From contig CM042688.1 in assembly GCA_023614405.1 (NCBI GenBank), positions 444,158,028-444,222,027 of the forward strand: a stretch of 64,000 nucleotides of DNA, read 5' to 3'. Both the position numbers and the translations under genes were made by a program. Below are positions 61,801-64,000 of the stretch, piece by piece. The notes under the pieces were generated by a model, which did no database searches, was not told where the DNA came from, and saw only the letters and a list, made by a program, of their open reading frames with translations. Source of the stretch: Avena insularis. Its lineage: Eukaryota; Streptophyta; Magnoliopsida; Poales; Poaceae. Every line of letters begins with the position of its first letter. The stretch's first letter is position 1.

Positions 61801-64000
61801 TGTTCTTTTCATGAACCACACCCAGTGTCAGTGCATGTCTATTCTTTTCATGAACCACACCCAGTGTCACTGCATGTCAGTTCTTTTCATGAACCACATA
61901 AGGATCTACCAGTGTCATTGGATGTGTGTTCTTCAGATGAACCACACGTGGATCCACCTGTGTCATTGCATGTCTGGTCCTCTAAACAAATAACGTAAGA
62001 ATCTATCAGTGACATTGCATGTCTGTTCTTTTCATGAACCACACCCAGTATCATTGCATGTGTGTTCTTCTAAACAAACCACATAAGGATCCACCAGTGT
62101 CTGCATGTCTGTTCTTTTCATAAACCACATAAGGATCCACCAGTGTGATTGCATGTATGTTCTTTCCATGAACCACATAAGGATCCACCAGTGTCATTGG
62201 ATGTGTGTTCTTCTCATGAACCACACCCAGTGTCATTGCATGTCTGTTCTTTTCATGAACCACACCTAGTGTCACTGCATGTCTGTTCTTTTCATGAACC
62301 ACATAAGGACCTACCAGTGTCATTGGATGTGTGTTCTTCTCATGAACCACACGTGGATCCACCGATGTAATTGCATGTCTGTTCCTCTAAACAAACCACA
62401 TAAGGATCCACCAATGTCATTGCGTGTACATTCTTTTCATGAACCACACAGTGTCATTGCATGTGTTCTTTTAAACAAACCACATAAGGATCCACCAGTG
62501 TCATTGGATGTGTGTTCTTCTCATGAACCACACATGGATCCACCAGTGTCATTGCATGTCTGTTCCTCTAAACAAACCACATAAGGATCCACCAGTGTCA
62601 TTGCATGTTTGTTCTTTTCATGAACCACACACAGTGCCACTACATGTGTGTTCTTCTAAACAAACCACATAAGGATCCACCATTGTCATTACATGTTTGT
62701 TCTTTTCATGAGCCACACATAAGGCTCCACCAGTGTCATTGCATGTCTGTTATTTTCATGAACCACACCCAGTGTCATTGCATGTGTGTTCTGTTCATGA
62801 ACCACATCTAGAGTCATTGTATGTCTGTTCTTTTCATGAACCACACCTAGTGTCATTGCATGTCTATTCTTTTCATGAACCACACCCAGTGTCACTACAT
62901 GTCTGTTCTTTTCATGAACCACATAAGGATATACCAGTGTCATTAGATGTGTGTTCTTCTCATGAACCACACGTGGATCCACCGGTGTCATTGAATGTCT
63001 GTTCCTCTAAACAAAGCACATAAGGATCCACCAGTGTCATTGCATGTCTGTTGTTTTCATGAACCACACCCAATGTCATTGCATGTGTGTTCTTCTAAAC
63101 ATACCACATAAGGATCCACCAGTGTCATTTCCTGTCTGTTCTTTTCATGAACCACACCCAGTGTCAATGCATGTCTATTCTTTTCACGAACCACACCCAA
63201 GGTTATTGCATGTCGGTTCTTTTCATGAACCACATAAGGATCTACCAAAGGTCACCGGATGTTTGTTCTTCTAATTAACCACACGTGGATCCTCCTGTGT
63301 CATTGCATGTCTGTTCCTCTAAACAAACCACATAAGGATCCACCAGTGTCATTGCATGTCTGTTCTTTTCATGAACCACACCCAGTGTCATTGCATGTGT
63401 GTTCTTGTAAACAAACCACATAAGGATCCACCAGTGTCATTGCATGTATGTTCTTTTCACGAACCACATAAGAATCCATCAGTGTCATTGCATGTCTGTT
63501 CTTTTCATGAACCACACCTAGTGTCATTGCATGTATGTTCTTTTCATGAACCACACCTAGTGTCACTGTATGTCTGTTCTTATCATGAACCACATATGGA
63601 TCTACCAGTGTCATTGGATGTGTGTTCTTCTCATGAACCACATGTGGATCCACCGGTGTCATTGCATGTTTGTTCCTCTAAACAAACCACATAAGGATCC
63701 ACTAGTGTCATTGCGTGTTTATTCTTTTCATGAACCACACCCTGTGGCAATGCATGTGTGTTTTTCTAAACAAACCACATAAGCATCCACTAGTGTCATT
63801 GTGTGTCTGTTCTTTTCATGAACCACACCCTATGTCATTGCATGTGTGTTCTTCTAAACAAACCACATAAGTCATTGCATGTCTGTTCTTTTCATGAACG
63901 AGACCCAGTGTCATTGCATGTGTATTCTTCTAAACAAACCACATAAGGATCCACCAGTGTCATTACGTGTCTGTTCTTTTCATGAACCACACATAAGGAT
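49819..64000. repeat. Satellite array 2, same family as array 1, open at the right edge
   Basis: The array begins near 49819 (CACTAGAGTTCATTGGATGT) and fills the rest of the window, 14.2 kb or roughly 325 monomers by length. Monomers match array 1 in the TCATTGCATGT and TTTTCATGAACCACA blocks and lie in the same orientation. The ACACGTGGATCCACCGG variant is frequent here and rare in array 1, and short 39-bp monomers ending CCCA or CCTA are more common. A higher-order period of about 2631 bp is seen from about 56335 (56335/58966, 56597/59228, 57459/60090), with a shorter third copy (60090/62605, 2515 bp). Modules also recur at about 1340 bp (55257/56597, 55653/56993). Confidence 0.95.

Overview
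The window is nuclear DNA from a plant, almost certainly a grass (Poaceae). The support is a FAR1/FHY3-type gene with plant GT-AG introns, several decayed Ty3/gypsy LTR retrotransposons of the grass type, small grass-style gene remnants, and very large tandem arrays. The exact species cannot be read from the sequence. Almost every gene here is broken.

Layout. 1-2561 (minus): most of a FAR1-RELATED SEQUENCE gene (zinc-finger DNA-binding domain, MULE-type transposase core, SWIM finger) with two short 3' introns. It has one frameshift and runs off the left edge. 3457-6053 (minus): a Ty3/gypsy fragment (nucleocapsid, protease, reverse transcriptase, start of RNase H) joined directly to a satellite. 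6054-28469: satellite array 1, 22.4 kb of 39- and 48/49-bp monomers, in which a homogenised core carries nested periods of about 634, 1267 and 3480 bp. 28470-31850: three broken small genes. 31846-37356 (plus): a second, more decayed copy of the same Ty3/gypsy family, interrupted inside integrase by another LTR element (37357 to about 42990) that keeps one LTR, gag and protease but shows no reverse transcriptase. That element carries a 131-bp tandem repeat. 43231-49818: a duplicated GC-rich segment, a DEDDy 3'-5' exonuclease pseudogene (plus), and, convergent to it, a zinc-finger gene (minus) whose 2.9-kb intron holds eight tandem exon-like modules. 49819-64000: satellite array 2, the same family and orientation as array 1 but with its own variants and a period of about 2.63 kb. 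It continues past the right edge.

No operon-like cooperation exists. The window reads as a repeat-rich segment in which two blocks of one satellite family flank about 21 kb of nested retroelements and decaying genes. The observations most worth following are the satellite hierarchy with its dense RY (CATGCA) motifs, the amplified exon-like module in the zinc-finger gene, and two TAG codons shared by both copies of one gypsy family.
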